Below are positions 41,705-50,255 of a DNA stretch of 64,000 nt, in pieces. The position numbers and the translations under genes were made by a program. The stretch spans positions 34,162-98,161 of the forward strand of contig JAVBMT010000009.1 in assembly GCA_031552195.1 (NCBI GenBank). The letters are read 5' to 3'. The notes under the pieces are model-generated. The model had not been told where the DNA came from, searched no databases, and was given only the letters and a program-made list of their open reading frames with translations. The stretch comes from JAVBMP01 sp031552195. GTDB lineage: Bacteria > Desulfobacterota > Desulfovibrionia > Desulfovibrionales > Desulfovibrionaceae. Each line of letters begins with the position of its first letter. The first letter of the stretch is position 1.

Positions 41705-42060
41705 GCACCCCTTCAATCTTGCCGCCGAAATATACAATATTACGCACTGCTACAGCAAATTCCGGCCTGAGGCAACCTGGTCTATGCCGCCAGACATTTA
41801 ATTAACAACTATAAATAAAAAGTGAAAAAAAACATTATTTCTAACATATTGACGCAAGATTGTTTTATGCCATAGTACATTTCAGTAAGCATCAAAGATC
41901 AAGTCGGCAGCCATGTTGTCATGTGGAAAAACAATGAAGTCAACCGCTGGCTATGCCATGATTGCTTGAATTCAATAAGTGTTTCCGGAATTCTTGCAAT
42001 GACGTTTCCGGTTTTTCGGGGCGCTAAGGCGCAAACATATAACCACTTAGGAGACGAATT
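41705..42060. other. Regulatory region upstream of the alcohol dehydrogenase
   Basis: 356 nt between XRE regulator 1 and the dehydrogenase. It is AT-rich (41805-41880) and carries the promoter listed separately, then a leader of about 180 nt with an AGGAGA RBS at 42049-42054. I see no ORF. It is the natural site for autoregulation by the two XRE proteins (inference). Confidence 0.5.
41849..41877 (+). promoter_or_regulatory. Possible sigma70 promoter of the alcohol dehydrogenase
   Basis: TTGACG (41849-41854) and ATAGTA (41872-41877) with 17-nt spacing; the -10 is weak. An AT-rich upstream stretch precedes it. Confidence 0.45.
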
Positions 42061-43212
42061 ATGATTACTATCAGCAATTACCTCGTTCCGACCCTGTTTG
42101 GCGAGGGAGCCGCCCAACAGACGGGCGAAAAAGCCAAAGGCCTCGGCATGACCAAAGTCATGCTGGTTTGCGATAAAGGCGTCAGGGGTTCCGGCGTCGT
42201 TGACCCCATAGTTGAAAACCTCAAGCAGGCGGGCATGGCCGTTACCATTTACGACGGCGTTCTGCCCGACCCGCCGGACACCGTGGTGGACGAAGCCCTC
42301 GCCCTGGCCGCGCAGAACAACGTTGACGGCTTTGTCGCGGTTGGCGGCGGAAGCTCCATGGATACGGCCAAGGCCGTGAACGTCTGTCATAAATACGGCG
42401 GCCCTGTTTCCAAATACCGCTACTTCCACGACAAGGCCTTCCCCCTGATCGTTCTGCCCACAACGGCCGGAACGGGCAGCGAAGCCACCTACGGCGCGGT
42501 TATAACAGACTCCAAAACCCACATGAAAGGCGGCATTTTCGGCAAGTCCGTTTACCCTGACCTGTCTATCGTCGACCCGCTTCTTTATGTCGGGCTGCCC
42601 CTTTTCCCGACCGTTGCCGGGGCGTTTGACGCCTATACGCATGCGGCCGAAGCCATTGTTCACCCCAGGCCCCATCCGGTTGCCGACGCTTACGCCAGCC
42701 ACGCCTTGCGTCTTATCCACTCTTCTTTGCCGGTGCTGGTGAAAGACCTCAAAAACATAAAGGCCCGCTCAGATATGGCCGCCGCCGCGTTCCTGGCCGG
42801 CGCCGCCATCAATACCGCCATGTGCCACCATTCGCACGCCATAGGGCACTCGCTCGGCACCGTGTTCCACCTGCCGCACGGCGCTTGCTGCGCGGTCGGC
42901 TTCAAGGATCTGCTTCAGATTTACGCCGAAGAATGGCTGCCCGACCGCGTCAAGGTTCTGGCCCAGGCCATGGGCCTCAACCTGCCTGACAACATCTCCA
43001 ACAAGGAGCTGGGCCAGAAAGTCAGCGCCCATTATCACGCCTTCATGAAGGCCGTGGGCCTTCCCAACCTGAAAGAGATGGGCGTGACCAGGGAAAAGCT
43101 GGAAGAGGCCATCGCCATTATGCCCAACGACGTGGGCGCCCTTTCCATGAAAGCTGTTTTCAACCTTGACGACCGCTATGGCGACATAGCCCGCAAGGCT
43201 TACGACGAATAG
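42061..43212 (+). CDS. Iron-containing alcohol dehydrogenase (group III)
   Basis: 383 residues. NAD-binding AVGGGSSMDTAKAVNV, LPTTAGTGSEATYGAVI, metal ligands in VAGAFDAYTHAAEAIV and MCHHSHAIGHSLGTVFHLPHG (Asp and three His), and the C-terminal VTREKLEEAIAIMPNDVGALS. It resembles the abundant NAD-dependent Fe alcohol dehydrogenases of Desulfovibrio that oxidise ethanol and longer primary alcohols. A strong AGGAG RBS and long leader suggest high expression. It is head-on to the alkylsulfatase cluster and could use the alcohol that those enzymes release. Confidence 0.95.
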   Translation: MITISNYLVPTLFGEGAAQQTGEKAKGLGMTKVMLVCDKGVRGSGVVDPIVENLKQAGMAVTIYDGVLPDPPDTVVDEALALAAQNNVDGFVAVGGGSSMDTAKAVNVCHKYGGPVSKYRYFHDKAFPLIVLPTTAGTGSEATYGAVITDSKTHMKGGIFGKSVYPDLSIVDPLLYVGLPLFPTVAGAFDAYTHAAEAIVHPRPHPVADAYASHALRLIHSSLPVLVKDLKNIKARSDMAAAAFLAGAAINTAMCHHSHAIGHSLGTVFHLPHGACCAVGFKDLLQIYAEEWLPDRVKVLAQAMGLNLPDNISNKELGQKVSAHYHAFMKAVGLPNLKEMGVTREKLEEAIAIMPNDVGALSMKAVFNLDDRYGDIARKAYDE

Positions 43213-43234
43213 GGCTTTACCAGAACAGGGTTGA

Positions 43235-43259
43235 TCCGCCCGGCGCAAAGCCGGGCGGA
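43235..43259 (+). terminator. First hairpin after the alcohol dehydrogenase
   Basis: Perfect 10-bp G/C stem (43235-43244 with 43250-43259) with a 5-nt loop, 22 nt past the stop. No T-run. Confidence 0.6.
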
Positions 43260-43265
43260 AGACCA

Positions 43266-43315
43266 GCCAGACATAATACCCCGCGTGGCGCGCCACGCGG
43301 GGTATTATGTCTGGC
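43266..43315. repeat. 50-bp perfect palindrome
   Basis: The halves 43266-43290 and 43291-43315 are exact reverse complements with no spacer: GCCAGACATAATACCCCGCG followed by TGGCG, then its mirror. In RNA it would fold into a 22-23-bp hairpin. It lies 6 nt past the first hairpin and 160 nt before the alkylsulfatase stop. Confidence 0.85.
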
Positions 43316-43416
43316 GTCAGACGGATCAGGCCGGGCCGGGGTTCGTTCCGCGCGGCGGCGGATCCGCGTATTTCCGGCCTTTGAAAAAATCGGGTTCGCC
43401 TTTGCCGGAAACGCGG

Positions 43417-43450
43417 AAATGCGGCCGGTTTTTGGGAACCGGCCGCATTT
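43417..43450. terminator. Bidirectional terminator of alcohol dehydrogenase and alkylsulfatase 1
   Basis: Perfect 14-bp stem (43417-43430 with 43437-43450) then TT, between convergent genes. Its GCGGCCGG core recurs in the hairpins at the ends of alkylsulfatases 2 and 3 (46837-46876 and 50191-50230). Confidence 0.8.
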
Positions 43451-43470
43451 TTAGATTGAATCTTTGGCGC

Positions 43471-45456
43471 TTACGGCGTCACGATGTTGATGTTCATGTC
43501 GAACGTGTCCAAGCCGCTTATGATTTTTTGCAGCATGTCCGCATCTCCGTCCACTTTGACCTTGCCTTCGCTGACGAGGGCGCCGAGCGGAGCGCCGCTG
43601 TCGAACAGCGCCATAAAGGGCAGCTTTTCAGCGGTGATCACGATATCCGGGGTTGAGACGTTCATATTGCGGCGGTACATGAACAGGGAGTTTTTCAGCT
43701 CTATGTCCCAGCTTTCCTTGGTGGAGGGTATGACCCAGCGCAGGGTGGCAACGGTGGAGTCACCCAATTTTTCCGGGTTGACCTTGATGCTGAGGTAGTC
43801 AAGCATCATTGCCGGAGTCATGGCCAGCATGGTGTCGGGGTTCATGGTAAGGGATTTTCCGAGCTGAGGCTTGCCGTTACGCAATTCCATGGCCCCTGTG
43901 AGGTAAACGTTGCGCCATGCTCCGGATTCCGCCTGATAGCCCATCTGCTCGAGGGCGTCGGCCAGCAGGTTTTTCGCTTCCTGGTTGTCCGGTTCGGCGA
44001 AAACGGCCTGGCTCATCACGTCGGCCACCCAGCGGTATTCTCCCGCGTCAAACGACTTGCGGGCCTTCTTTATGATGTTGTCCACACCGCCCATGAATTC
44101 AACATAATGTTTGGCTCTTTCTTCGTCGGGCAACAGGTTGAGGTGGGCCGGGTTGCCGTCATACCAGCCCAGGTAGCGCTGGTATACCGCCTTGGAGTTG
44201 TGGCTCACCGTGCCGTAGTAGCCGCGTGTATGCCACTGCTGGTCGAGCGCGTGCGGCAGTTTGATCTTTTCGGCTATTTCCGTAGGGGTGTAGCCCAAAT
44301 TGGCCAGGCGCAGGGTCTGGTCGTGCAGGTACTTGTAAACGTCGCGCTGCCCTTCAAGGAAGGCGCGGGTTTTTTCCTTGCCCCAGCGCGGCCAGTTATG
44401 CGCGCCGAAGGTGATTTCCGTCTTGTCGCCGTATTTGCCTATCATGGCGTCCAGCCCGCGCCACCAGGCGGCGGCGTCGCGTATCTGCGCGCCGCGCAGG
44501 GTATAGACGTTATGCAGGGTGGAGTTGCCCATTTCCGCCGTGAACACGGCCTTGAACTGCGGCAGGTAGGCCAGGAATTCCACCGGCGCTTCGGTATCTT
44601 TCGTCATTTCAAAAATGATTTCCACGCCGTCAATGACCCGCTTCTCGTCAGAGGCTTTTATAAGATCGGTGGGGGGAACCAGGCGCATTGGAACCGGAGT
44701 GCCCATGGCCGCCACACCCATGGTGATAAACCCGGTGGGGCTGGCCGGCATGAGACGGCCGCCGAAGTATAAGGCGCGGCGGTACATGATGTTGCCGGCA
44801 TAGACGTTTTCCGCCACCGCGTTTTCCAGGAAGCCTTCAGGGGCGATTATCGGGGTGCGGGTGCTGGCGAACTCTTCTTTGGACATTATGCCGAGCGTTC
44901 CGCCGTAATGGTCAATATGCGGGTGGCTTATCAGCACGGCCTTTACCGGGCGCTTCTTGCCGTTGATAAAGGCGCTGGGCACTTTTTCGTAATAAAGGTC
45001 CATGCCGGCTTTGGCCGCGTCAACAGAGGTGAGGGGGTCGATTATGATGACCCCGGTGTCGCCTTCGATTATGGTCATGCTGGTGGCGTCAAAGCCGCGG
45101 AACTGGTACATCTTGTCCACAACCTTGAACAGGCCGGCCTCGTGGTTCAACTGGGCCACGCGCCACATGCTGGGGTTTACGGTGTCCGGCACGTCGTCGC
45201 TTTCCAGGAATTTCATGCGGTTCAGATCCCAGACGACCTTGTCGTTGTATTTTATCTGGCCGCTGGGAATGGTTGCGATAAAACCGCGCTTCGCGTCCTC
45301 GTAATCGGACTTGTCGCCGAAGGGCAATGTTTCCCGCAGTTTTTGATTGGCCTGTTTTGTGTATTCCGTTGCCGGCTTCGGGCCTTCAGCGGCCCAGGCC
45401 GTTACGGAACACAACAGGAAAAGGGTTGTGAGAAAGGTGCGAAGTGTACGCTGCAT
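43471..45456 (-). CDS. Periplasmic alkylsulfatase 1 (SdsA1/BDS1-like)
   Basis: 661 residues. Signal peptide to about Ala23 (LLCSVTAWAAEG). Metallo-beta-lactamase zinc motif SHPHIDHYGGTLG with His178, His180, Asp182, His183; further pattern EGFLENAVAENVYAGN and TFGAHNWPRWG with the late His; then the alkylsulfatase dimerisation region (YLGWYDGNPAHLNLL, QAVFAEPDNQEAKNLLADAL) and a C-terminal SCP2-like domain. These enzymes hydrolyse primary alkyl sulfates such as dodecyl sulfate to alcohol and sulfate. The ATG at 45456 follows AGGAGG. It is the last of three tandem paralogues on the minus strand. Confidence 0.93.
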   Translation of the reverse strand: MQRTLRTFLTTLFLLCSVTAWAAEGPKPATEYTKQANQKLRETLPFGDKSDYEDAKRGFIATIPSGQIKYNDKVVWDLNRMKFLESDDVPDTVNPSMWRVAQLNHEAGLFKVVDKMYQFRGFDATSMTIIEGDTGVIIIDPLTSVDAAKAGMDLYYEKVPSAFINGKKRPVKAVLISHPHIDHYGGTLGIMSKEEFASTRTPIIAPEGFLENAVAENVYAGNIMYRRALYFGGRLMPASPTGFITMGVAAMGTPVPMRLVPPTDLIKASDEKRVIDGVEIIFEMTKDTEAPVEFLAYLPQFKAVFTAEMGNSTLHNVYTLRGAQIRDAAAWWRGLDAMIGKYGDKTEITFGAHNWPRWGKEKTRAFLEGQRDVYKYLHDQTLRLANLGYTPTEIAEKIKLPHALDQQWHTRGYYGTVSHNSKAVYQRYLGWYDGNPAHLNLLPDEERAKHYVEFMGGVDNIIKKARKSFDAGEYRWVADVMSQAVFAEPDNQEAKNLLADALEQMGYQAESGAWRNVYLTGAMELRNGKPQLGKSLTMNPDTMLAMTPAMMLDYLSIKVNPEKLGDSTVATLRWVIPSTKESWDIELKNSLFMYRRNMNVSTPDIVITAEKLPFMALFDSGAPLGALVSEGKVKVDGDADMLQKIISGLDTFDMNINIVTP

Positions 45457-45604
45457 ACCGGTGACCTCCTGAAACATGTTGGTTACGGGTAAAATACAAA
45501 CTACCCACCCGGCATGCCTTACGGGACGCCCCGCGATATCCGGCTGAATATTGTACGTATACGCCGTATAGCATGGTTTCAGATAAAATAAAGTCAATTA
45601 TGCT

Positions 45605-45650
45605 AGTATATTATTGCACAAATATTTGTCTATTTTTGCACAAACACGGC
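45605..45650 (-). promoter_or_regulatory. Promoter and operator array of alkylsulfatase 1
   Basis: TGCACAAATATTTGTCTA at 45615-45632 and TGCACAAAC at 45637: two units 22 bp apart, against three before each sister gene. On the minus strand a -35-like TAGACA (45632-45627) and TATACT (45610-45605) with 16-nt spacing overlap the first unit, so a bound regulator would cover the promoter. Leader to the ATG about 150 nt. Confidence 0.6.
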
Positions 45651-45660
45651 TTTATTCGAC

Positions 45661-45687
45661 TAGTGTTTGTTTGCAAAACAAACACTA
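45661..45687. promoter_or_regulatory. Perfect hairpin upstream of the alkylsulfatase 1 operators
   Basis: 12-bp perfect stem (45661-45672 with 45676-45687) around 3 nt, built on TAGTGTTTGTTT. It lies where the third operator unit would fall and has no counterpart before the other two sulfatases. Confidence 0.55.
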
Positions 45688-45898
45688 AAAAATCCGTCAG
45701 GATTTTGCGCCACTACAGGTGGCGTGAGTTGGCTGTAAACCATGCTTTTCAGCCAACGATCTTTGCAAAAATATCCTTTAAAATTATTTGTGGAATTTTT
45801 GCAATTAGACACTAGTGAGCGGAGGGCTGCGCCGGTTTCTCTGCAACTATTCGCATTTATTAAATTAAACCGCCCGAAAAATCGAAAATCCACCCGCC

Positions 45899-45930
45899 AG
45901 GCTGATGCCGGACGGGCGGATTCGTGACAT
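45899..45930 (-). terminator. Terminator of SYLF gene 1
   Basis: 8-bp stem with one mismatch (45899-45906 with 45923-45930); on the minus strand it is followed by TTTTCGATTTTT. Confidence 0.65.
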
Positions 45931-45971
45931 GCGCCGTTATGACGCCGGCAACCGGAGCGCCGGCCGCCGCA

Positions 45972-46547
45972 TTACCTCTGATCGGGGTGGAGCCTGGTAA
46001 TTTTCTGGCCTTGCAGCCCGATGCCGCCCATCAATCCTTCCTGCCCGTAAATAAAGGCGTAAACGTCGGACTGAAGGGTAGTGGTCGAAAGATCTTTCGC
46101 CGCGCCCGTGGTCATTACAACCACGCTCGGCCCGGCCCCGATTGACCACCCGGCGCTGCTTTCGAGATATTCGAGCGCATGGCTGGTCATCAGGAACATG
46201 GTTTCCGAATAGCTCTGCGCCCCGGCCTGCAGCCCGTAAGACACGGCGGACGCGTTATAATAGCCGAGAACCTCGCCTTTGGGGGAGAACATCACCCCGT
46301 TGCCTCCGGAACCGCCGACAATAAGCCCGGCTTTAAGAATGTCGGGAAATACCAATATGGCGGTTGAACGCTTCTGGAGCGCAGCGGCCTCCGGGGTTGT
46401 CCTGTACAGCTCGTTCAGCGCGATGCGCGCGTCCCTGACCAATTCAGACCGCGTTTCGCCGGAAATGCCCGTCATGCTGGCGCAGGCGTTTAACAGCAAA
46501 ATGGCGGCAAGCCCAAAAGATAAAATAAAGGCGTTTCTTGTTTTCAT
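45972..46547 (-). CDS. SYLF-domain lipoprotein 1
   Basis: 191 residues. Lipobox LLNAC at about residue 20. SYLF/Ysc84 domain (lipid-binding): ARIALNELYRTTPEAAALQK, AILVFPDILKAGLIVGGSGGNGVM, YYNASAVSYGLQAGAQSYSE, LEYLESSAGWSIGAGPSVVV, DVYAFIYGQEGLMGGIGLQG. SYLF proteins bind phosphoinositides or actin in eukaryotes; bacterial ones are poorly known and exported. The ATG at 46547 has GGAGGAATC before it. It alternates with alkylsulfatase genes and has its own promoter. Confidence 0.9.
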   Translation of the reverse strand: MKTRNAFILSFGLAAILLLNACASMTGISGETRSELVRDARIALNELYRTTPEAAALQKRSTAILVFPDILKAGLIVGGSGGNGVMFSPKGEVLGYYNASAVSYGLQAGAQSYSETMFLMTSHALEYLESSAGWSIGAGPSVVVMTTGAAKDLSTTTLQSDVYAFIYGQEGLMGGIGLQGQKITRLHPDQR

Positions 46548-46702
46548 GATTCCTCCGGAATAATGGCGCGCTGCTACGCGCATTTTTTATAAAACGCGCC
46601 TTCCGCGCGCCGCTGAAGACCGACCGGCACGCCGCAAAAGCGCGGCGTACCCAGGCCGGACCGCGCCGCCTCGGGTGCTGGGCGGGTTCCGGCGCGAGCT
46701 AT

Positions 46703-46731
46703 ATGCTATCATAATGTCTTTTCTAATTCAA
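46703..46731 (-). promoter_or_regulatory. Promoter of SYLF gene 1
   Basis: Minus strand TTGAAT (46731-46726), 17-nt spacer, TAGCAT (46708-46703). The corresponding place before SYLF gene 2 has TTGAAT, 17 nt, TAACAT, so the boxes are conserved although the spacers differ. Confidence 0.65.
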
Positions 46732-46836
46732 CTTGCTGATATAAATATAGCCTGGTCCACAATTTGGCCGGTATTTCCGCCATTATCCGCTGAAAAAATT
46801 AAGTTTTTATTTTTCGGCAAGCATTCGGTAAATATT

Positions 46837-46876
46837 AAAAAGCGCGGCCGGTTCCAAAACAACGGCCGCGCTTTTT
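46837..46876 (-). terminator. Terminator of alkylsulfatase 2
   Basis: 14-bp perfect stem (46837-46850 with 46863-46876) with A-run and T-run arms around a 12-nt loop, 24 nt past the stop. Confidence 0.8.
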
Positions 46877-46900
46877 AACTGCGCCTTGGGCGCTATGCGC

Positions 46901-48886
46901 TTACGGCGTCACAATATTGATGTTCAGGTCGAATTTATCCATGCCGCCGATAAATTTCCGCAGCTTGTCCGTATCGCCTTCCACTTTGACCTTACCTTCG
47001 TTAACGAGCGTATCAAGCGGAGCGCCGCTGTCGAACAGCGTGATGAAAGGCAGTTTTTCAGCGGTGATCACGATGTCAGGGGTTGAAATTTTCATATTGC
47101 GGCGGTACATGAGCAGGGAGTTTTTCAGCTCGATATCCCAGCTTTCCTTGGTGGAGGGTATGATCCAACGCAATGTGGCAACTGTGGAGTCCCCCATCTT
47201 TTCCGGATCTATCTTGATGCTGAGGTAATCAAGCATCATTTCCGGGGTCATGGCCTGAAAGGTGTCCGCGTTTATGGTCGGAGACTTGCCAAGCTCCGGC
47301 CTGCCGTTGCGCAAGTCCTGAGCCCCTGTAAGATATGAGTTGCGCCAGCTTCCGGCTTCCGACTGGTAGCCGAGTTGTTCAAGGGCGTCGGCCAGCAGGT
47401 TTTTCGCTTCCTGGTTGTCCGGATCGGCGAAAACGGCCTGGCTCATGACATCGGCCACCCAGCGGTATTCACCGGCTTCAAATGACTTGCGGGCCTTCTT
47501 GATCACATTGTCCACGCCGCCCATAAATTCGACGTAATGTTTGGCTCTTTCTTCATCAGGCAGCAAATTGAGGTGGGCCGGGTTGCCGTCGTACCAGCCT
47601 ATGTAGCGCTGGTATATGGCCTTGGTATTGTGGCTGACAGTGCCGTGGTAACCGCGGGTATGCCACTGGCGGTTCAGCGCATACGGCAGCTGGACCTTTT
47701 CGGCTATCTCCGTGGGGGTGTAGCCCAGGTTAGCCAGGCGCAGGGTCTGGTCGTGCAGGTATTTGTAAACGTCGCGCTGCCCTTCAAGGAAAGCTGTGGT
47801 TCTTTCTTTGCCCCAACGCGGCCAGTGGTGAGCGCCGAAGGTGACTTCCGTTTTGTCGCTGTACTTGGCGATCATGGCGTCCAGAGCGCGCCACCATGCG
47901 GCGGCGTCGCGCACCTGCGCCCCGCGAATGCTGTAAACGTTATGTAGGCTGGAGTTGCCTATTTCCGCTGTGAACATGGCCTTGAACTGTGGAAAGTAGG
48001 CCATGAATTCCACCGGCGCTTCGGCGCCTTTAGCCATTTCAAAGATTATTTCCACGCCGTCGATAGTGCGTTTTTCATCAGATCCTTTAATAAGGTCTGT
48101 TGGCGGAACAAGGCGCATCGGGCCTATGTTGCCTCCGTTGGCCATGCCGAAACTTACAAAGCCTGTAGGTCTGGGAGGAAGAAAGCGTCCGCCGAAGTAG
48201 AAGGCGCGGCGCGTCATTATGTTTCCGGCATAGACGTTTTCCGATACCGCGTTTTCCAGAAATCCTTCAGGGGCTATTATCGGGGTGCCGGTGCTGGCGA
48301 ATTCTTCCTTGGACATAATGCCGAGCGTGCCGCCGTAATGGTCAATATGCGGGTGGCTTATAAGCACCGCTTTGACCGGGCGCTTTTTGCCGTTGATAAG
48401 GGCGCTGGGCACACTTTCATAATAAAGATCCATACCGGCTTTGGCCGCGTCTACCGTGGTAAGCGGGTCTATTACAATAATACCGGTGTCGCCTTCAATT
48501 ATAGTCATAGTAGCGACATCAAACCCGCGGAACTGATATATTTTGTCCATTACCTTGAACAAACCGGCGTTGCGGTTGAGCTGGCCAACGCGCCACATGC
48601 TGGGGTTTACGCTGTCCGGCACGATGTCGCTATCCAAAAATTTAACTCGATCCATATCCCATGAGATCTTATCGTTATATTTTATTTGCCCGCCGGGAAC
48701 GGTTGCTATGAACCCGCGTTTTGCGTCTTCATAATCAGACTTGTCATCAAAGGGCAGGGTTTCCAGAACCTTCTGATTGGCCTGTTTGGTGTATTTCGTT
48801 GCCGGTTTCGGTTCTTCCGCGGCCCAGGCCGTTACGGAACATAACAGGAAAAAGGTTGTGAGAAGGAAGCGAAATTTACGCTGCAT
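46901..48886 (-). CDS. Periplasmic alkylsulfatase 2 (SdsA1/BDS1-like)
   Basis: 661 residues, colinear with its two sisters along the whole length. Signal MQRKFRFLLTTFFLLCSVTA to AWAAEE. Zinc motif SHPHIDHYGGTLG at the same residues 178-183, TFGAHHWPRWG with His in place of the Asn of sister 1, ENAVSENVYAGN, and the same dimerisation and SCP2-like C-terminal parts. Differences cluster at the metal-remote loop PPRPTGFVSFGMANGGNIG (about residues 243-262), possibly affecting substrate. RBS AGGAGG. It has its own operator array (49043-49098). Confidence 0.92.
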   Translation of the reverse strand: MQRKFRFLLTTFFLLCSVTAWAAEEPKPATKYTKQANQKVLETLPFDDKSDYEDAKRGFIATVPGGQIKYNDKISWDMDRVKFLDSDIVPDSVNPSMWRVGQLNRNAGLFKVMDKIYQFRGFDVATMTIIEGDTGIIVIDPLTTVDAAKAGMDLYYESVPSALINGKKRPVKAVLISHPHIDHYGGTLGIMSKEEFASTGTPIIAPEGFLENAVSENVYAGNIMTRRAFYFGGRFLPPRPTGFVSFGMANGGNIGPMRLVPPTDLIKGSDEKRTIDGVEIIFEMAKGAEAPVEFMAYFPQFKAMFTAEIGNSSLHNVYSIRGAQVRDAAAWWRALDAMIAKYSDKTEVTFGAHHWPRWGKERTTAFLEGQRDVYKYLHDQTLRLANLGYTPTEIAEKVQLPYALNRQWHTRGYHGTVSHNTKAIYQRYIGWYDGNPAHLNLLPDEERAKHYVEFMGGVDNVIKKARKSFEAGEYRWVADVMSQAVFADPDNQEAKNLLADALEQLGYQSEAGSWRNSYLTGAQDLRNGRPELGKSPTINADTFQAMTPEMMLDYLSIKIDPEKMGDSTVATLRWIIPSTKESWDIELKNSLLMYRRNMKISTPDIVITAEKLPFITLFDSGAPLDTLVNEGKVKVEGDTDKLRKFIGGMDKFDLNINIVTP

Positions 48887-49032
48887 ACCGGTGACCTCCT
48901 AAAGCATGTTGGTTACGGGTAAAGTACAAGCTATCCACCAGGCATGCTAACGGGACGCCCCGCGATATCCGGCTGAATATTGTACTACGCTCTGTGTAAC
49001 ACGGTTTCAGATAAAATAAAGTTAATTATGTT

Positions 49033-49098
49033 AGTATATTATTGCACAAATATTCGTTCAGGAATGCACAAATATTTGTCTATTCTTGCACAAAATCG
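49033..49098 (-). promoter_or_regulatory. Promoter and operator array of alkylsulfatase 2
   Basis: Units at 49043 (TGCACAAATATTCGTTCA), 49065 (TGCACAAATATTTGTCTA) and 49087 (TGCACAAAATCG), exactly 22 bp apart. On the minus strand TGAACG (49060-49055) and TATACT (49038-49033) could be -35 and -10 with 16-nt spacing; the -35 is weak. Confidence 0.6.
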
Positions 49099-49135
49099 GC
49101 GTTATTTGAAAACAGGCGCAACCATCAGTAATATA

Positions 49136-49326
49136 GAGTGTTTTCACTTTGAAAATGCTCTGGCGGCCGCGTTGGCGTACGCCGCAAGCGGGCAGCGCGG
49201 CGTGTCTTTAGATTTTTTCCGCTTTGAGGTGATTGCTTAACGGCCGGCAACGCCCGCCTACAACAATCTCTCTGCAAGGAATTGAAGACAAATCCTTGCA
49301 GAGAGATTTCAAGGTTAAAATGCTCT
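49136..49326. repeat. Dispersed element, copy E
   Basis: Left terminus GAGTGTTTTCACTTTG, right terminus CAAGGTTAAAATGCTC, about 190 bp. After the left end come GGCGGCCGCG, the core CGTACGCCGCAAGCGGGCAG and GTGTCTTTAG, in the same order as copy A; then a perfect 16-bp hairpin (49265-49280 with 49293-49308). It lies between SYLF gene 2 (stop 20 nt away) and the alkylsulfatase 2 operators. Confidence 0.65.
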
Positions 49327-49345
49327 GGCTGACGGCAAGCCTGGA

Positions 49346-49921
49346 TTATGGCTGATCAGGGTGGAGCCTGGTGATTTTTTGCCCCTGAAGCCCTAGCCCG
49401 CCCATCAGCCCGGATTGCCCGTAAACAAAGGCGTAAACGTCTGACTGAAGCGTGGTGGTTGAAAGGTCCGTTCCCGCCCCAGAGTCCATGACGACAACGC
49501 TCGGCCCGGCCCCGATTGACCACCCGGCGCTGCTGTCGAGGTATTCTATAGCGTCAGGGGTCATCAGGAACATGGCTTCCGAATAGCTTTGCGCGCCTAT
49601 TTGCAGCCCGTAAGACATGGCGGAGGAGTTGTAATAGCCCAGCACGTCGCCTCTTGGGGAAAACATCACCCCGTTGCCTCCGGAACCGCCTACAATAATC
49701 CCGGCCTTGAGAATATCGGGAAAGACCAATATAGCGGCCGAACGCTGCTGTAATTCCCTGGCTTCCGGCGTTGTGGCGTACAATTCGCCCAATGCGAGGC
49801 GCGCGTCCCTGACCAGTTCCGACTGCGTTTCGCCGGAGATGGCCGTCATGCTAGCGCAGGCGCTTGACAGCAATATGGCGGCAATTCCAAAAGACAAAAT
49901 CAAGGCTCTTCCCATTTTCAT
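49346..49921 (-). CDS. SYLF-domain lipoprotein 2
   Basis: 191 residues, paralogue of SYLF 1 with equal length. Lipobox LLSSAC. SYLF core: ARLALGELYATTPEARELQQ, ILVFPDILKAGIIVGGSGGNG, YYNSSAMSYGLQIGAQSYSE, SSAGWSIGAGPSVVVMDSGA, DVYAFVYGQSGLMGGLGLQG. The ATG at 49921 is preceded by GGAGGATTT; the upstream frame is open but starts inside the promoter region. Confidence 0.9.
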   Translation of the reverse strand: MKMGRALILSFGIAAILLSSACASMTAISGETQSELVRDARLALGELYATTPEARELQQRSAAILVFPDILKAGIIVGGSGGNGVMFSPRGDVLGYYNSSAMSYGLQIGAQSYSEAMFLMTPDAIEYLDSSAGWSIGAGPSVVVMDSGAGTDLSTTTLQSDVYAFVYGQSGLMGGLGLQGQKITRLHPDQP

Positions 49922-50073
49922 AAATCCTCCAAAATCATGGCGCTGTCGCGCGCGTTTTCTGTAAAACGCCGGCGGCCGCGCCGCTAAAACCGGTAAACGC
50001 GCCGAAATAGCGCAACTTGCCAGAGCCGGATCGCCCTTGTGGCGGCAATTAGCGAATTCCGGCAAGAAAGCGC

Positions 50074-50102
50074 ATGTTATCCTATTGTTTGCGTCAATTC
50101 AA
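50074..50102 (-). promoter_or_regulatory. Promoter of SYLF gene 2
   Basis: Minus strand TTGAAT (50102-50097), 17-nt spacer, TAACAT (50079-50074), matching the promoter of SYLF gene 1. Confidence 0.65.
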
Positions 50103-50190
50103 CCCTGCGATATAATTGCCAATAAGCATGACGCGGCAGGCGGCTCTTTCCCTTTCCGCCTGCAACGCCGGTTTTCGCCGCCTGGAAACG

Positions 50191-50230
50191 CAAAAACGCG
50201 GCCGGTTCCAAAACAACGGCCGCGTTTTTG
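50191..50230 (-). terminator. Terminator of alkylsulfatase 3
   Basis: 14-bp perfect stem (50191-50204 with 50217-50230), near-identical to that of alkylsulfatase 2 with the same loop GTTCCAAAACAA. Confidence 0.8.
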
Positions 50231-50255
50231 AAACTGAACCTTGGGCGATGCGCGC

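Larger units (their letters stand above)
46548..46900. other. Intergenic region between SYLF 1 and alkylsulfatase 2
   Basis: 353 nt holding the SYLF promoter at 46703-46731, the alkylsulfatase 2 terminator at 46837-46876 and a G/C-rich leader rich in GCGC. Similar in order and partly in sequence to 49922-50255, as expected of a duplicated unit. No ORF supported. Confidence 0.6.
49922..50255. other. Intergenic region between SYLF 2 and alkylsulfatase 3
   Basis: 334 nt with the SYLF 2 promoter and the alkylsulfatase 3 terminator; the rest is a G/C-rich leader similar to 46548-46900. No ORF. Confidence 0.6.

Noticed and set aside
49136..49326. Insertion sequence with transposase
   Set aside because: The element is under 200 bp and has no ORF; no transposase was found anywhere in the window.
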